64,000 nt of DNA from Branchiibius sp. NY16-3462-2 (GTDB lineage Bacteria > Actinomycetota > Actinomycetes > Actinomycetales > Dermatophilaceae). Position 1 is the first letter of the stretch. Every line of letters begins with the position of its first letter. The notes beneath the pieces were generated by a model, which did no database searches, was not told the DNA's origin, and saw only the letters and a list, made by a program, of their open reading frames with translations. Of the stretch, positions 1 to 9,329 are shown one piece after another. The translations under genes and the position numbers were made by a program. Location of the stretch: the NCBI RefSeq assembly GCF_001594145.1, contig NZ_LVCF01000001.1, forward strand, positions 186,001 to 250,000, given 5' to 3'.

Positions 1-372
1 TTGACTCAGGAACTCAGTGACCAGTTCCCACCCGAGGTGCAGCCCACGAGCCGTCGACTCGGTTTCCAGAGTGAGTCCGTTCTGCCCGAACGACGCACCG
101 TAGGCCACGCCGTGCCGTTCGAGGAGCTCGGCCGTCTCGTCCGCAGAGTGGGCGGCGCTGCCCTCATCCAGGGTGCGACTAACAATGGTCGCCACCCCCT
201 CCACCGCGCGGGGTTCGGCCGACAGCGGCACGGGTACGACTACCCGGGTCGAGATGACCTTCTGACCCGGCCGGTGGTAGAGCAGCACCCGCATGCCGTT
301 GGGCAACTCGAAACGCTCCGGGACCGGGAACGCCCACGGCTGCGGCGGCGCTACCGCCGGACGCCCCGTCAT
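1..372 (-). CDS. M16 family peptidase, non-catalytic-type subunit (partial)
   Basis: This is the N-terminal 124 residues of a second M16 (pitrilysin/processing-peptidase) protein; its C-terminus lies outside the window. It begins with the family signature FELPNGMRVLLYH. The segment aligned with the zinc site reads EGVATIVSRTLDEGS instead of HxxEH, so it looks like the partner subunit that lacks the zinc ligands. M16 proteins of this type work as catalytic/non-catalytic heterodimers. Its ATG overlaps the stop of the upstream M16 gene by four bases (ATGA, 369-372), so the two are translationally coupled. The substrate is unknown; the pair probably degrades peptides. Confidence 0.85.
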   Translation of the reverse strand, partial: MTGRPAVAPPQPWAFPVPERFELPNGMRVLLYHRPGQKVISTRVVVPVPLSAEPRAVEGVATIVSRTLDEGSAAHSADETAELLERHGVAYGASFGQNGLTLETESTARGLHLGWELVTEFLSQ

Positions 373-1634
373 GCCTTCACCTCGTAGGTCACGACTGCCC
401 GCGATTCCGGACGCAACCACTGCGCCGCGACCCGGGCGATGTCGGCGGAAGTCACTTGCGCCACGCGGTCCAGGTAGGTGTTGATGAAGTCCGGGTCGTC
501 GTATAGCAGCGTGTACTGGCTCAGCAGGTCGGCCCGCTCGTCCTGGGCGGCAAGCGATTGCAGCCACCACCGCTCGGTGTCGGCCAGCAGCACTTCCATC
601 TCGACCTCGGACGGCGGCTGCTCAACCAGTGCCGTCAGCTCCTCCACCAGCGCCGTCTCGAGCGTTTCGAGCGAGACACCGTCAGCGGCGTCGAAGAAGA
701 AGTAGCCCAGCGATACTCCGGCCGCCAGTCCCATCACGCTGCGGCCGGCGTGGGTGGCTTGCTGGGAGCCACGCACCAGACGCCGGTAGAGCCGGGACGT
801 CGCTCCTGCGGCCAGGACGTCGAAGGCCAGCTCGGCCGCCAGGAAGTCCGGGGCGTCGGCGGCGGGCAGCCGGAACGCGACGTACAACCGGTCCTCGGGG
901 ACCTCCTCGACCCGCTGGAGCCGCACCGGTGAGTCCAGGGGCGCTAGTGGCGGCACCGGTCGGTCGACCACGTTCACGGCGGCGAGGGAACCGAAGTACC
1001 GCTCCGCGGCTGCGAACCCCTCCTCCTCGCTGAGGTCGCCGACGAGGGTCAGGACCGTGTTGTTGGGCGCGTAGTGCGCCCGGAAGAAGTCGTGCACGTC
1101 CTGCAGGGAGGCCGCGTCCAGGTCGGCCATCGAACCGATCGTGGGGTGCTGGTAGGGGTGGCCGTCCGGGAACACCGTCGCGTAGATGTCGACCAGGGCG
1201 TTGCCGTAGGGCCGGTTGTCGTAGCGCTGCCGCTTCTCCTCCTTGACCACGTCCCGCTGGTTGTCCAGGCACTCCTGGGTCACCGCGTCCAGCAGTCCGC
1301 CGTGTCGGTCGGCCTCCAGCCAGAGCGCCAACTCGTAGGCACCGGTGGGGACCGTCTCGAAGTAGTTGGTGCGGTCGAACCACGTCGTCGCGTTGAGCCG
1401 GGCGCCCTGCGCCAGCAGAGTGGCGAAGTGCTCACCCTCGGCGACGTTGCGCGAGCCCTGGAACATCAGGTGTTCGAAGAGGTGGGCGAAGCCGGTGTGC
1501 CCCGGCTCCTCATGGCGGGAACCGACCCCGACCCACAGGTTGACCGAGACGGTGGGCACGGACCGGTCGGAGCTGACGACGACGCGTAGCCCGTTGGGCA
1601 GTTCGCGTACGGCGATCGGATAGTCCAGCGGCAT
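369..1634 (-). CDS. M16 family zinc metallopeptidase (catalytic subunit)
   Basis: This 421-residue protein has the inverted zinc motif HLFEH (about residues 51-55) inside GFAHLFEHLMFQGS. The expected downstream glutamates follow about 77 residues later (KEEKRQRYDN). That layout is typical of M16B/M16C peptidases related to mitochondrial processing peptidase and actinobacterial PqqL-like enzymes. No signal peptide is evident, so it probably acts in the cytoplasm. It is followed directly by the partner subunit at 1-372. The ATG at 1634 is followed by the family N-terminus RELPNGLRVVVSSD. The specific substrate cannot be read from the sequence. Confidence 0.9.
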   Translation of the reverse strand: MPLDYPIAVRELPNGLRVVVSSDRSVPTVSVNLWVGVGSRHEEPGHTGFAHLFEHLMFQGSRNVAEGEHFATLLAQGARLNATTWFDRTNYFETVPTGAYELALWLEADRHGGLLDAVTQECLDNQRDVVKEEKRQRYDNRPYGNALVDIYATVFPDGHPYQHPTIGSMADLDAASLQDVHDFFRAHYAPNNTVLTLVGDLSEEEGFAAAERYFGSLAAVNVVDRPVPPLAPLDSPVRLQRVEEVPEDRLYVAFRLPAADAPDFLAAELAFDVLAAGATSRLYRRLVRGSQQATHAGRSVMGLAAGVSLGYFFFDAADGVSLETLETALVEELTALVEQPPSEVEMEVLLADTERWWLQSLAAQDERADLLSQYTLLYDDPDFINTYLDRVAQVTSADIARVAAQWLRPESRAVVTYEVKA

Positions 1635-1750
1635 GCCGACACCTTAGGCATGCCCGCGCGTCGCGCGACATTCAGGCGTGGTTCAGCTGGGTGCGCCAAG
1701 GTGCGCAGCAGCGTCGGAACCCCCGGCGCACCGTGAGAAGGAGCATTCCG

Positions 1751-1975
1751 ATGGCTGTTTCCGTAGACCTCGCCAAGTCGCTGGACAAGGCGTACGAGGA
1801 CAAGACGCTCGATGAGATTCTCGACGCCCCGATCGACGCCCTCGCCGGCCTGACCCCCCAGCACGCTGAGGCGCTGCAGGAACTTCTTGGGATCAAGTCC
1901 ATCCGCGACCTGGGATCCAACAAGTACTTCGCGACGGCCGGTGTGCTGGTGGCCCTCGCCAACCGGGCCGGCTGA
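1751..1975 (+). CDS. small helix-hairpin-helix-like protein
   Basis: The product is a 74-residue acidic, mostly helical protein. The second half (LAGLTPQHAEALQELLGIKSIRDLG) reads like a helix-hairpin-helix repeat of the kind found in DNA-binding or scaffold proteins. The ATG at 1751 is chosen because a clear GAAGGAG ribosome-binding site lies just upstream; the longer open frame begins with Arg-rich sequence that lacks one. It is divergent from the M16 operon and convergent with ndh, so it is probably monocistronic. I do not know a characterised homologue. The DNA-binding idea rests only on the repeat-like pattern. Confidence 0.75.
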   Translation: MAVSVDLAKSLDKAYEDKTLDEILDAPIDALAGLTPQHAEALQELLGIKSIRDLGSNKYFATAGVLVALANRAG

Positions 1976-1979
1976 GCGG

Positions 1980-3440
1980 TCAGCGCCCCGGATGCGCGCC
2001 GTACGCCTGGGGTACGACGTCGTCCGGGGCATCCGGATCGACCAACGGCTGACCGCCCTCGGTGGTCGCCCGGCGCGGCAGATCCGCCGACGGTGTGAAG
2101 CTGTCACCCAGTTTGTGGATCGCGAGGCGCCCGTAGATCTGCTGCTCAGTGCTGGTGCGCTCGCCCCGCGCCCGGCCCAGGAACGACACCAGCCAGTGGA
2201 AGAACGTCGTGAACTGGCTCTTGAAGCCGATGATGTAGAACAGGTGGACGGCCAGCCACATCAACCAGGCCAGGAACCCCGACAGCCGTAGTTTGCCGAC
2301 CGAGGCAACCGCGCTGAAGCGGGAGATGGTCGCCATCGACCCCTTGTCCTTGTAGTGGAACTGAGGGTCGGTCGGTTTGCCCTTCAACCGGTTCTTCACC
2401 TGCTTGGCAGCGAACCGGCCGCCCTGGATGGCCACCTGCGCCACGCCGGGCAACTTGTCCAGCGACATCATGTCGCCGACGACGAAGATTTCCGGGTGTC
2501 CGGGCAGGGTGAGGTCCGGGTTGACCGAGATCCGGCCGGCTCGGTCGACCTCGGCGCCGGTCTGGTCGCCCAGGATCTTGCCCAAGGGGCTGGCCTGGAC
2601 GCCTGCGGCCCACACCTTGCACAGCGCGATGATGCGCCGCTTGTTGCCGTCCGCATCCTCGACGTTGATCCCGTTGGCGTCCACGTCGATGACCTTCGCG
2701 CCCAACTGCACCTCGACACCGAGTTGCTCAAGCTTCTTCTGCGCTTTGACACCGAGCCGGTCACCGAAGGCGGGCAGCACCTGCGGAGCAGCGTCCAACA
2801 GGATGACCTTGGTGTCCTTCGGGTTGATGTAACGGAAGTCCTTGGCGATGGTGCGGCGCGACAGCTCGGCGATCTGCCCGGCCATTTCCACACCGGTCGG
2901 CCCGGCACCGACGACCACGAAGGTCATCAACCGCGGCACGTCCTCGAGATAGCCGCCGCTGGCAGCCAGCTCCGCCAGTTCGAACGAGCCGAAGATGCGA
3001 CCACGCAGTTCCAGTGCGTCGTCGATGCTCTTCATTCCTGGGGCGTACCGGGCGAACTCGTCGTGCCCGAAATAGGACTGGCCGGCACCGGCGGCGACGA
3101 TCAGGGTGTCGTAGTCGTAGGTGTTGGTCGTGTCCAGGGCATCGGCCGTGACGACCTTGCGGTCGACGTCGATGTCGCGGACGTGCCCGAACAGGACGGT
3201 GATGTTGCGCTTGCGGGAGAGCACATCGCGGGTAGCGGGGGCGATCACACCCTCGGACAGAATGCCGGTCGCGACCTGGTAGAGCAGCGGCTGGAACAAG
3301 TGATGGGTCGTGCTGGAGATCAACAGCACATCAACGTCAAGACGCGCCAACTTGCGGGCCGCGAACAGTCCGCCGAAGCCGGACCCTACGATCACGACAC
3401 GGTGGCGGCCGCTGTGGGTCGGGGCAATCTGGTCAGGCAT
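1980..3440 (-). CDS. ndh: type II NADH dehydrogenase (NDH-2)
   Basis: This 486-residue FAD flavoprotein passes electrons from NADH to menaquinone without pumping protons. Two Rossmann motifs are visible: the N-terminal FAD site GSGFGGLFAARKL (about residue 17) and the central NADH site GAGPTGVEMAGQ (about residue 178). A later segment IFVVGDM is the second FAD-contact motif. The C-terminal part has a hydrophobic stretch (LAWLMWLAVHLFYIIGF) suited to membrane attachment, as in mycobacterial Ndh. An AGGAA-type ribosome-binding site precedes the ATG. It is divergent from the FHA gene, and the shared 124-bp spacer should hold both promoters. Confidence 0.93.
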   Translation of the reverse strand: MPDQIAPTHSGRHRVVIVGSGFGGLFAARKLARLDVDVLLISSTTHHLFQPLLYQVATGILSEGVIAPATRDVLSRKRNITVLFGHVRDIDVDRKVVTADALDTTNTYDYDTLIVAAGAGQSYFGHDEFARYAPGMKSIDDALELRGRIFGSFELAELAASGGYLEDVPRLMTFVVVGAGPTGVEMAGQIAELSRRTIAKDFRYINPKDTKVILLDAAPQVLPAFGDRLGVKAQKKLEQLGVEVQLGAKVIDVDANGINVEDADGNKRRIIALCKVWAAGVQASPLGKILGDQTGAEVDRAGRISVNPDLTLPGHPEIFVVGDMMSLDKLPGVAQVAIQGGRFAAKQVKNRLKGKPTDPQFHYKDKGSMATISRFSAVASVGKLRLSGFLAWLMWLAVHLFYIIGFKSQFTTFFHWLVSFLGRARGERTSTEQQIYGRLAIHKLGDSFTPSADLPRRATTEGGQPLVDPDAPDDVVPQAYGAHPGR

Positions 3441-3564
3441 AGTTCCTCAGCACTCTGGTCCGGCAACAAACAATGGGCGGAGAGGCTAGTCTGCCGTACG
3501 GCTACGTCGACCGTAACCGTCAGTAGAGTGGCCAGCACTGTGATGAATCACGCATGGAGCACCG

Positions 3565-4155
3565 ATGAACCAGCCTGAATCCCGTCCCGCGACACCGATC
3601 GCCTGGGGCGAAGCATCGGCGTCCACCTCCACGCCGACGTGGCAGGGCCCACCGGCACGTCGTCCCGGGGCGCCATCCTCCGACTACGCGCAGCCGTGGG
3701 TGCAGGAGGGCACCGCCCCGACCGCCGAGGAGGTCCACCAGGCGTGGACCGAACGACACACCGGCCCGGAGGAGCTGGCCGACGAGCCGCCTGCGGCCGT
3801 CACGCCTGAGACACCAGCCACCGCGCCTGAGACACCAGCCGCCGCGCCGGTGGCGGCCGCCGCCGCCCCTGTGGCCCCTGAGACGCCAGATGCGCCCGAG
3901 GCGCCATCCGACGACAACCTGACCCTGGGTCGGGCCCGGTCCAACTCGATCGTGCTGGACGACATGCTGGTATCGCGCCACCACGCCCGGATCAGCGCTG
4001 ACGACCAGGGATTGATCATCGAGGATCTCGGCAGCCGCAACGGGACGTTCATCAACGGCCGCCGGGTGCAGACCACGCGACTGCACGAGGGCGATCGGAT
4101 CGGCATCGGTGCCTCGACGTTCGAGGTACGCGACGGGTGGTTGGTCAGCGCCTAG
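3565..4155 (+). CDS. FHA domain protein with Pro/Ala-rich linker
   Basis: The 196-residue protein has a disordered N-terminal two thirds with near-repeats of TPETPATAPETPAAAP (residues about 75-115). A C-terminal forkhead-associated domain follows (about 118-190). The FHA signature residues are present: GRARSNSIVLDD, SRHHARI and GSRNGTFING. FHA domains bind phosphothreonine, so this is a likely reader for Ser/Thr kinase signalling in the cytoplasm; no kinase is in the window. A GGAG site precedes the ATG. Its stop codon overlaps that of smpB on the other strand. Confidence 0.88.
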   Translation: MNQPESRPATPIAWGEASASTSTPTWQGPPARRPGAPSSDYAQPWVQEGTAPTAEEVHQAWTERHTGPEELADEPPAAVTPETPATAPETPAAAPVAAAAAPVAPETPDAPEAPSDDNLTLGRARSNSIVLDDMLVSRHHARISADDQGLIIEDLGSRNGTFINGRRVQTTRLHEGDRIGIGASTFEVRDGWLVSA

Positions 4156-4637
4156 CTGGCGCCTGCGCCACGCTTCATCCGGACCGACATGGCCCGCTGA
4201 GCCTCACGGTTGTCCTGACGTTCACGCAACGTCTGCCGCTTGTCGTGCAGCTTCTTGCCCTTGGCGACCGCGAGCTCCACTTTGGCGCGGCCGTCGACGA
4301 AGTACAGCGCGAGGGGAATCAGCGTGTGACCGGACTCCCGGGAGGCGACGACCAGTTTGTCGATCTGGTGCCGGTGCAGGAGCAGCTTGCGCCGGCGACG
4401 GGCCGAATGGTTGGTCCACGTCCCCTGCAGGTACTCGGGGATGTAGACGTTCTCCAGCCACAACTCGCCGTCGCGCTCGCTGGCGAACCCGTCCACCAGG
4501 GACGCCCGACCCATCCGCAGGCTCTTGACCTCGGTGCCCATCAGAACCAGACCCGCCTCGACGGTGTCCTCGATGAGGAAGTCGTGACGGGCCTTCTTGT
4601 TCTGTGCGATCACCTTGCGACCGCTCTCTTTGGCCAT
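4152..4637 (-). CDS. smpB: SsrA-binding protein SmpB
   Basis: SmpB binds tmRNA and brings it to stalled ribosomes for trans-translation. The 161-residue product has the family pattern KKARHDFLIEDTVEAG near the N-terminus, then GTEVKSLRMGRASLVDGFA, then the basic C-terminal tail with KGKKLHDKR and a final helix that enters the mRNA channel. I chose the ATG at 4637 (MAKESGRKV), which fits the family N-terminus, rather than the ATG 27 bases upstream. It follows the ftsEX/M23 genes on the same strand, a gene order common in actinobacteria. I saw no tmRNA gene in the window. Confidence 0.95.
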   Translation of the reverse strand: MAKESGRKVIAQNKKARHDFLIEDTVEAGLVLMGTEVKSLRMGRASLVDGFASERDGELWLENVYIPEYLQGTWTNHSARRRRKLLLHRHQIDKLVVASRESGHTLIPLALYFVDGRAKVELAVAKGKKLHDKRQTLRERQDNREAQRAMSVRMKRGAGAS

Positions 4638-4677
4638 ACCGGCCAGTCTACGAAGCGACCGCAAATCGATATCCGGC

Positions 4678-5970
4678 TCAGGTGAGCCAGGTCAGCGGAT
4701 TGACCGCCCGTCCGTCCTCCATGACCGCGAAGTGCAGGTGGCATCCCGTGGAGCGTCCGGTCGTACCGGAGTAGCCGATCAGCTGGCCCTTCTTGACGCT
4801 CGTGCCCGGCGTCGTCGCGAACTTCGACAGGTGGGCATACCAGGTTCCGAGGTCGACACTCCCGACTAGCCCGTGGTCGATCACGACGTGGTTGCCGGCC
4901 ACCGGGTCGTAGGAGGTGCTGATCACGGTCCCGGCCGCCGCGGCGTACACCGGGGTTCCGCACGGGAACGGGAAGTCGTCGCCCTCGTGCATCAACCAGA
5001 TGTGCAGGACCGGGTTCAGCCGCATCCCGAAGCCGGACCGGATGGTGCTGACCGGCATCGGCGGAGTCAGGAAGAGACCGGACGTGTCACCGCTGCTCTG
5101 CGCCGCCGCCTGCTGCCTGGCGTTGGCAGCCGCCCGGGCCCGCAGCGCCGCGTTCTTGGCCGCCGCCGCCTTGGCGGCAGCGGCGCGTGCGGCGAGCACC
5201 TTGGAAAGCCGGGCCGATTCGGCCTGCTCCTGCTTGAGGTTGGCCAGCTCGGCGGACTTCTGCTTCTCCAGATCTGCCTTCTGCTGGGCCTGCGTCTTCT
5301 GCAGCGCGACCAGGTCGTTGCGAGCCTTGGTAGCGGCGTCGCGGGCAGCGTTGGCGCGCGTGAGGGCGTTGTCCGCATCGATCTTCAACTGCGCGACGCG
5401 GCGCTTTGCGGCGCTGATCCGGTCCTGTGCCGCCTGCTGGGCCGCGCGCTGGCTGGTCAGACCCGACAGGACCTGACCCTGCTGGCGCATCACCACATCG
5501 GCGACCGTCAGATCCGTGGTGTCGTTGGAGGTCAACAGGTTCAGCGTCATCCCGAGCGAGCCAAGACCACCCGACATATAGCTCTGGCGGGCGATACCGC
5601 CGACCAGGGCCCGGGTCTTGGTCTGCGCCGCGGCGTTGGCCGACAGATCGGCCTTCCCCTGCGCCTCGTTGGCGTCCGCGATCTGCAGCTGTGCGGCGAT
5701 GTCCCGCTGGTTGTTCTGGGCGGCGACCACCTCAGCCTGCTTGTCCTGCAACGCTTTCGTCGCCGCGGCGACCTGTGCGTTCGTCGCGTTCAGTTTGTTG
5801 TTCGCAGCGATCAGCGCGGCGCTGGTGTCATCCAGGTCGTCCTGCAACTGCGAGATGTGCTGGTCGACCTTGTGCTTCTGGGCGTCGGGATCGTCCGCGT
5901 AGGCGTGCGTGCCGAAAGCCAGCGTCCCCAACAGCGTCAGGGTCACTAAGCCCGTTCGCACCGCGCGCAT
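4678..5970 (-). CDS. secreted coiled-coil M23 (LytM) peptidoglycan hydrolase, EnvC-like
   Basis: The 430-residue protein starts with a signal peptide (RTGLVTLTLLGTLAFGTHAYA). A long Ala/Gln/Lys-rich coiled coil follows (about residues 30-290), then a C-terminal LytM domain (about 310-430). LytM zinc ligands are visible: the MHEGDD segment (His, Asp) and the late HLHF motif; WYAHL supplies the other active-site His. Position directly after ftsX suggests an EnvC-like amidase activator or an endopeptidase controlled by FtsEX during division. ATG 5970 is preceded by GAGGGAG at 8 bases. ATG 5994, which overlaps the ftsX stop as ATGA, is an alternative start. Confidence 0.9.
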   Translation of the reverse strand: MRAVRTGLVTLTLLGTLAFGTHAYADDPDAQKHKVDQHISQLQDDLDDTSAALIAANNKLNATNAQVAAATKALQDKQAEVVAAQNNQRDIAAQLQIADANEAQGKADLSANAAAQTKTRALVGGIARQSYMSGGLGSLGMTLNLLTSNDTTDLTVADVVMRQQGQVLSGLTSQRAAQQAAQDRISAAKRRVAQLKIDADNALTRANAARDAATKARNDLVALQKTQAQQKADLEKQKSAELANLKQEQAESARLSKVLAARAAAAKAAAAKNAALRARAAANARQQAAAQSSGDTSGLFLTPPMPVSTIRSGFGMRLNPVLHIWLMHEGDDFPFPCGTPVYAAAAGTVISTSYDPVAGNHVVIDHGLVGSVDLGTWYAHLSKFATTPGTSVKKGQLIGYSGTTGRSTGCHLHFAVMEDGRAVNPLTWLT

Positions 5971-5990
5971 CCGGAAGACTCCCTCGTCCC

Positions 5991-6907
5991 TCATACCTGC
6001 ACCTGTCGCCGCAAGGTGAACCACGACGTCACAAAGGCCAGTATGAGCGCTCCACCCACCAACCACGGTGCAATCAGCCAGACATCGCGCGTCGTGATGA
6101 TGCTGATGATCGTGCCGTCGGTCGGGGAGGACACCAACTGGCTCACCCCGAAATGCACCATCGCCCAGAGCAATCCGACGGCGAGCGCCGCGCCGATGAG
6201 AGCAGCCGACATGGTCTCGATGATGAACGGCAAGGAGATGGTCGCCTTGGAAGCACCCACCATCCGCATGATGTTCACCTGCCGTCGCCGGGTGAACGCG
6301 ACCTGGCGGATCGTGGTGCTGATCAACAGGATCGAGCACAAAACCATCACTACGGCCAGGACCGCGGCACCGATGCTGACCACGTTCAGCAACTTGAAGA
6401 ACGAGTCCAGCACCTTTGTCTGATCGCTGACTGCCTCGACACCGGCCGTACCGTCGAAGGCTTGGACAACGTCGTCATATCGGGCCGGATCGGAGAGTTT
6501 GACCCGGAAGGAACTGGGCATCGAATCGACCGTCACCTGCGATAGGTACGGCGACCCCGCGAACTGTTCCTTGAACCGCGCGTAGGCATCCTGCGCGCTT
6601 TCGTAGTAGATCTGCTCGACCAGCGGCTTCATCGACTCCAGCTGGTGCTCGATCGCCTCCTGCTGGGCGGGCGTCACCGCACCCTCGGAGCACGAAGCGA
6701 CGTCGCTGGACTGCGCCGTGCACATGAACACCGACACCTGGACCTTGTCGTACCAGTACCCCTTGGCCAGGTTGACCTCGCGCTGGGCGAGCAAGCCGGC
6801 ACCGAGGAAGAACAACGAGACCATCGCGACCAGGACGACCGAGATGAACATCGAGGCGTTGCGCCGCAGGCCACTACCGACCTCGCCGAGGATGAACCGC
6901 AACCGCA

Positions 6908-6908
<1 letters not shown>
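5991..6908 (-). CDS. ftsX: cell division protein FtsX
   Basis: This 305-residue integral membrane protein is the permease-like half of FtsEX, which couples cytoplasmic ATP hydrolysis to periplasmic cell-wall hydrolases at the septum. The sequence has one transmembrane helix after a short basic N-terminus (about residues 20-42). An extracellular domain of about 120 residues follows, then three further helices, including the cluster SIGAAVLAVVMVLCSILLI. The RRRQVNIMRMVGAS segment is the usual FtsX cytoplasmic motif. The start codon overlaps the ftsE stop (TGATG), and the gene runs into the M23 hydrolase. Confidence 0.95.
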
Positions 6909-7606
<698 letters not shown>

Positions 7607-7753
7607 GGTGGTTAGGACAACTCCGGGTCATGGTGCGGGCAGGTCCGGGACGAACCTACGTTCCCCGCCGCCGCTGGCGGACACGGCACGCCGGGGCCCG
7701 GCCAACTCCTGCGATTCCGCCGGACGGTGCCCGGCGAAGTAACCTGGACAACC

Positions 7754-8860
7754 GTGGCCGTCGACTTCCCCGAAGAGATCAAGAAACTGCGCACCACGAT
7801 GGACTCGGTCCGCGAGGTGACGGATCTGGACACGCTGCGCACCCGCATCAGCGACCTGGAGGCCAAGTCCGGCGCACCGGATCTGTGGGATGACCCCGAG
7901 CACGCCCAAGAGGTGACCTCGGCCCTGTCGCGAGCCAACGCAGAACTCGACCGCGTGGAATCGATGGACAGCCGCATCGATGACCTGGAGGTCCTGGTCG
8001 AGATGGGCCAGGAAGAGGGCGACGCCGACACGCTCGCCGAAGCCGAAGCGGACCTGGCCACGCTGACCAAGGATGTGGGCGAACTCGAGGTCCGCACGTT
8101 GCTGTCCGGCGAGTACGACGAGCGCGCCGCCGTCATCACCATCCGCTCCGGTGCGGGCGGGGTGGATGCCGCCGATTTCGCCGAGATGCTGATGCGGATG
8201 TACCTGCGCTGGGCCGAGCGGCACGGGTATCCGACGAAGGTCATGGACACGTCGTACGCCGAAGAGGCGGGGCTCAAGAGCGCAACGTTCGAGGTCAACG
8301 TGCCCTACGCCTACGGGAACCTGCAGGTGGAGGCGGGAACGCACCGGTTGGTGCGCATCAGCCCGTTCGACAACCAGGGCCGGCGCCAGACCAGCTTCGC
8401 CGCGGTCGAGGTCGTGCCGCTGATCGAGTCGACCGACTCGGTGGAGATCCCGGAGAACGAGATCAAGGTCGATGTGTTCCGCTCCTCCGGCCCTGGTGGG
8501 CAGAGCGTGAACACGACCGACTCGGCGGTCCGGATGACGCACATTCCTACCGGCATCGTGGTCTCGATGCAGAACGAAAAGAGCCAGATCCAGAACCGGG
8601 CCGCGGCGCTGCGGGTGCTGCAGTCCCGGTTGCTGCTGCTGCGCAAGGAGCAGGAAGCCGCCGAGAAGAAGGAACTGGCCGGCGACATCAAGGCCAGTTG
8701 GGGTGACCAGATGCGGTCCTACGTCCTGAACCCCTACCAGATGGTCAAGGATCTGCGCACCGACCACGAAGTGGGTAACACCGCAGCTGTTCTGGATGGC
8801 GACATCGATGGTTTCATCGAGGCCGGTATCCGCTGGAAACTGTCGGCCGACAAGGACTGA
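7754..8860 (+). CDS. prfB: peptide chain release factor 2 (RF2)
   Basis: RF2 recognises UGA and UAA stop codons and triggers peptide release. The 368-residue product has the catalytic GGQ loop in SGPGGQSVNTTDSAVR and the RF2 stop-codon region around NEKSQIQNRAAALRVLQSR. I chose GTG 7754 (VAVDFPEEIKKL), which matches family N-termini; GTG 7727 is in frame but adds an unusual leader. The frame is continuous, so the programmed +1 frameshift at an in-frame UGA known in many bacteria is absent. The gene itself ends in TGA. TspO follows after six bases. Confidence 0.95.
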   Translation: MAVDFPEEIKKLRTTMDSVREVTDLDTLRTRISDLEAKSGAPDLWDDPEHAQEVTSALSRANAELDRVESMDSRIDDLEVLVEMGQEEGDADTLAEAEADLATLTKDVGELEVRTLLSGEYDERAAVITIRSGAGGVDAADFAEMLMRMYLRWAERHGYPTKVMDTSYAEEAGLKSATFEVNVPYAYGNLQVEAGTHRLVRISPFDNQGRRQTSFAAVEVVPLIESTDSVEIPENEIKVDVFRSSGPGGQSVNTTDSAVRMTHIPTGIVVSMQNEKSQIQNRAAALRVLQSRLLLLRKEQEAAEKKELAGDIKASWGDQMRSYVLNPYQMVKDLRTDHEVGNTAAVLDGDIDGFIEAGIRWKLSADKD

Positions 8861-8866
8861 GGACTC

Positions 8867-9325
8867 ATGCGCTACCTGAAGTGGACCGCTCCGGCCGTTG
8901 CTGCGTGCGCTGCCCTGGGAACCCTGGGCACCAAGCCGCAGTCCCCGTGGTACCTGGCGCTGAAGAAGCCCTCGTGGCAGCCGCCGGCCTGGCTCTTCGC
9001 GCCGGCGTGGACCACGATCTACTCGCTGACCGCAGTGGCCTCGGCACGCACGCTCGAACGACTACCCACCGATAAGGACCGCCGCGACTACGCCGTGGCG
9101 CTGGGCGCGAACCTGGCGCTGAATACCGCGTTCACCTGGGTGTACTTCGTCGGCGAGCAGGTCAAGACCTCCGTGGCCGTCCAGGCCGCTCTCGAAGTCA
9201 GCACGTTGGACCTGATCCGGCGTAGCGCCAAGGTAGACATCCCCTCGGCACTGATGCTGGCGCCGTACGCCGCGTGGGGGGCTTTCGCGTTGGCGCTGAA
9301 CGCCGATATCGCCCGGCGCAACTGA
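8867..9325 (+). CDS. TspO/MBR family membrane protein
   Basis: The 152-residue protein has five hydrophobic segments and the TspO signatures: WYLALKKPSWQPPAWLFAPAW in the first half, the NTAFTWVYF segment, and the PYAAWGAFALALN end. TspO proteins bind porphyrins and related ligands in the membrane. The ribosome-binding sequence GAGGA sits across the prfB stop codon, so the gene is probably co-transcribed with prfB. Its physiological role here is unknown. It converges with the LCP gene, with only four bases between the stops. Confidence 0.9.
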   Translation: MRYLKWTAPAVAACAALGTLGTKPQSPWYLALKKPSWQPPAWLFAPAWTTIYSLTAVASARTLERLPTDKDRRDYAVALGANLALNTAFTWVYFVGEQVKTSVAVQAALEVSTLDLIRRSAKVDIPSALMLAPYAAWGAFALALNADIARRN

Positions 9326-9329
9326 GTTG

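Noticed and set aside
7727..7830. Programmed +1 frameshift in prfB
   Set aside because: The frame is open from GTG 7754 through the whole gene, with no in-frame UGA near codon 25 and no shift needed.
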